Origin: an uncultured Asticcacaulis sp. | GTDB lineage: Bacteria > Pseudomonadota > Alphaproteobacteria > Caulobacterales > Caulobacteraceae | NCBI GenBank assembly: GCA_946482045.1 | Contig: CAMLPZ010000274.1 | Coordinates: 1 to 5,696, forward strand | DNA: 5,696 nt | Reading direction: 5' to 3' | In this document: piece by piece, positions 5,293 through 5,696 of the stretch | Position numbering within the stretch: the first letter of the stretch is position 1 | Layout of the letters: each line of letters begins with the position of its first letter | Made by a program: the position numbers and the translations under genes | The notes under the pieces: generated by a model | Told to the model about the DNA's origin: nothing | Databases searched by the model: none | Seen by the model: the letters and a program-made list of their open reading frames with translations, nothing else

Positions 5293-5696
5293 TCAACTGG
5301 CAGCCTTTTGCGGCGCGACCAGGCTCGGCAGGGCGGTGGTAATGCCCTTGCGCGAGAAGTCTTCGATGAAAGGCACCAGTTTGTCGAACGACATCGGCTT
5401 GGCGATTCCATAGCCCTGCGCCATGTCGCAGCCCATGGCCTGAAGCAGGCCAAAGGCCGCGGCGGTTTCGACGCCCTCGGCGGTCACCTTCATGCCCAAG
5501 CCGTGGGCTAGGTCGATCGAGGACCGCACCAGCAGGGCGTCGCGCTGGCCACTTTCGATTTCCATGATGAAGGCGCGGTCGATCTTCAGCTCGTGCGCCG
5601 GGATCTGCTTGAGGTAGCTCAGCGACGACAGGCCGGTTCCGAAGTCGTCGATCGAGATTTCCAGGCCGTGGCTGACGAAGGTATTGATCGCCGCCA
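5293..5696 (-). CDS. EAL-domain c-di-GMP phosphodiesterase, C-terminal part (5' end off right edge)
   Basis: The last 133 codons of a larger gene. The visible part is the second half of an EAL domain, which hydrolyses cyclic di-GMP to pGpG. Numbering from the first full codon: IDDFGTGLSSLSYLK (15-29) with the metal-binding Asp pair D16-D17, the loop-6 region and the invariant lysine K37 in LKIDRAFI. Then come AEGVET (72-77) with E73 and E76, and AQGYGIAKPM (92-101) with Q93. All active-site residues expected in this half are present, so it is probably an active enzyme; the EAL/ExL motif itself and any sensory or GGDEF domains lie outside the window. A short tail of about 30 residues follows the domain. 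The stop (TGA) is one base before the start of the porin-like gene (TGATATG), so the two form an operon. Confidence 0.93.
   Translation of the reverse strand, partial: AAINTFVSHGLEISIDDFGTGLSSLSYLKQIPAHELKIDRAFIMEIESGQRDALLVRSSIDLAHGLGMKVTAEGVETAAAFGLLQAMGCDMAQGYGIAKPMSFDKLVPFIEDFSRKGITTALPSLVAPQKAAS

Noticed and set aside
5292..5453. Longer N-terminus for the porin-like protein starting at 5453
   Set aside because: It adds 54 Arg/Ser/Pro-rich residues in another frame of the EAL coding region and buries the signal peptide that begins at 5291.
1..5696. Mobile elements, CRISPR arrays, tRNA or rRNA genes
   Set aside because: No transposase or integrase frames, regular repeat-spacer pattern, or structural-RNA sequence was seen on either strand.

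Overview
The window is GC-rich and densely coded, with short intergenic gaps and Shine-Dalgarno starts. Gene content (PepSY-TM/DUF2271 pair, membrane-anchored LytTR regulator, cytochrome b561, GST/ArsR/SRPBCC operon, EAL-domain protein, porin-like barrel) suggests an alphaproteobacterium. Caulobacterales such as Asticcacaulis or relatives is my best guess. This rests on protein style alone and is a weak inference.

Layout. (1) Bases 1-904, minus strand: a two-gene unit, a PepSY-associated TM-helix protein followed by a DUF2271 periplasmic protein that runs off the left edge. A near-consensus Fur box (940-954) lies directly upstream, so this looks like an iron-responsive unit of the kind often found beside TonB-dependent receptors. 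(2) Bases 905-1065: divergent regulatory region holding the Fur box and an inverted repeat. (3) Bases 1066-2508, plus strand: a four-TM LytTR-domain transcription regulator, a 102-bp gap rich in dyad symmetry (two GTCC-N8-GGAC elements and a perfect 8-bp inverted repeat that covers the ribosome binding site), then a cytochrome b561. (4) Bases 2509-4057, plus strand: a compact three-gene operon, GST, ArsR-type repressor, SRPBCC/AHSA1 protein. It is preceded by two copies of a 22-bp element whose differences preserve symmetry, which are good candidate operators for the ArsR protein. (5) Bases 4047-5696, minus strand: the end of an EAL c-di-GMP phosphodiesterase domain (cut by the right edge), followed 1 nt later by a signal-peptide-bearing outer-membrane beta-barrel-like protein of unknown function. 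Its 3' end overlaps the SRPBCC gene tail-to-tail by 11 nt.

How the parts may work together: the left side is membrane redox/iron biology (PepSY-TM, DUF2271, cytochrome b561) with its own regulators. The middle is a self-regulated small-molecule or stress-response operon. The right side pairs c-di-GMP turnover with an outer-membrane protein. There are no RNA genes, mobile elements or CRISPR arrays. The families are ordinary; the regulatory DNA between the genes is the most interesting part of the window.
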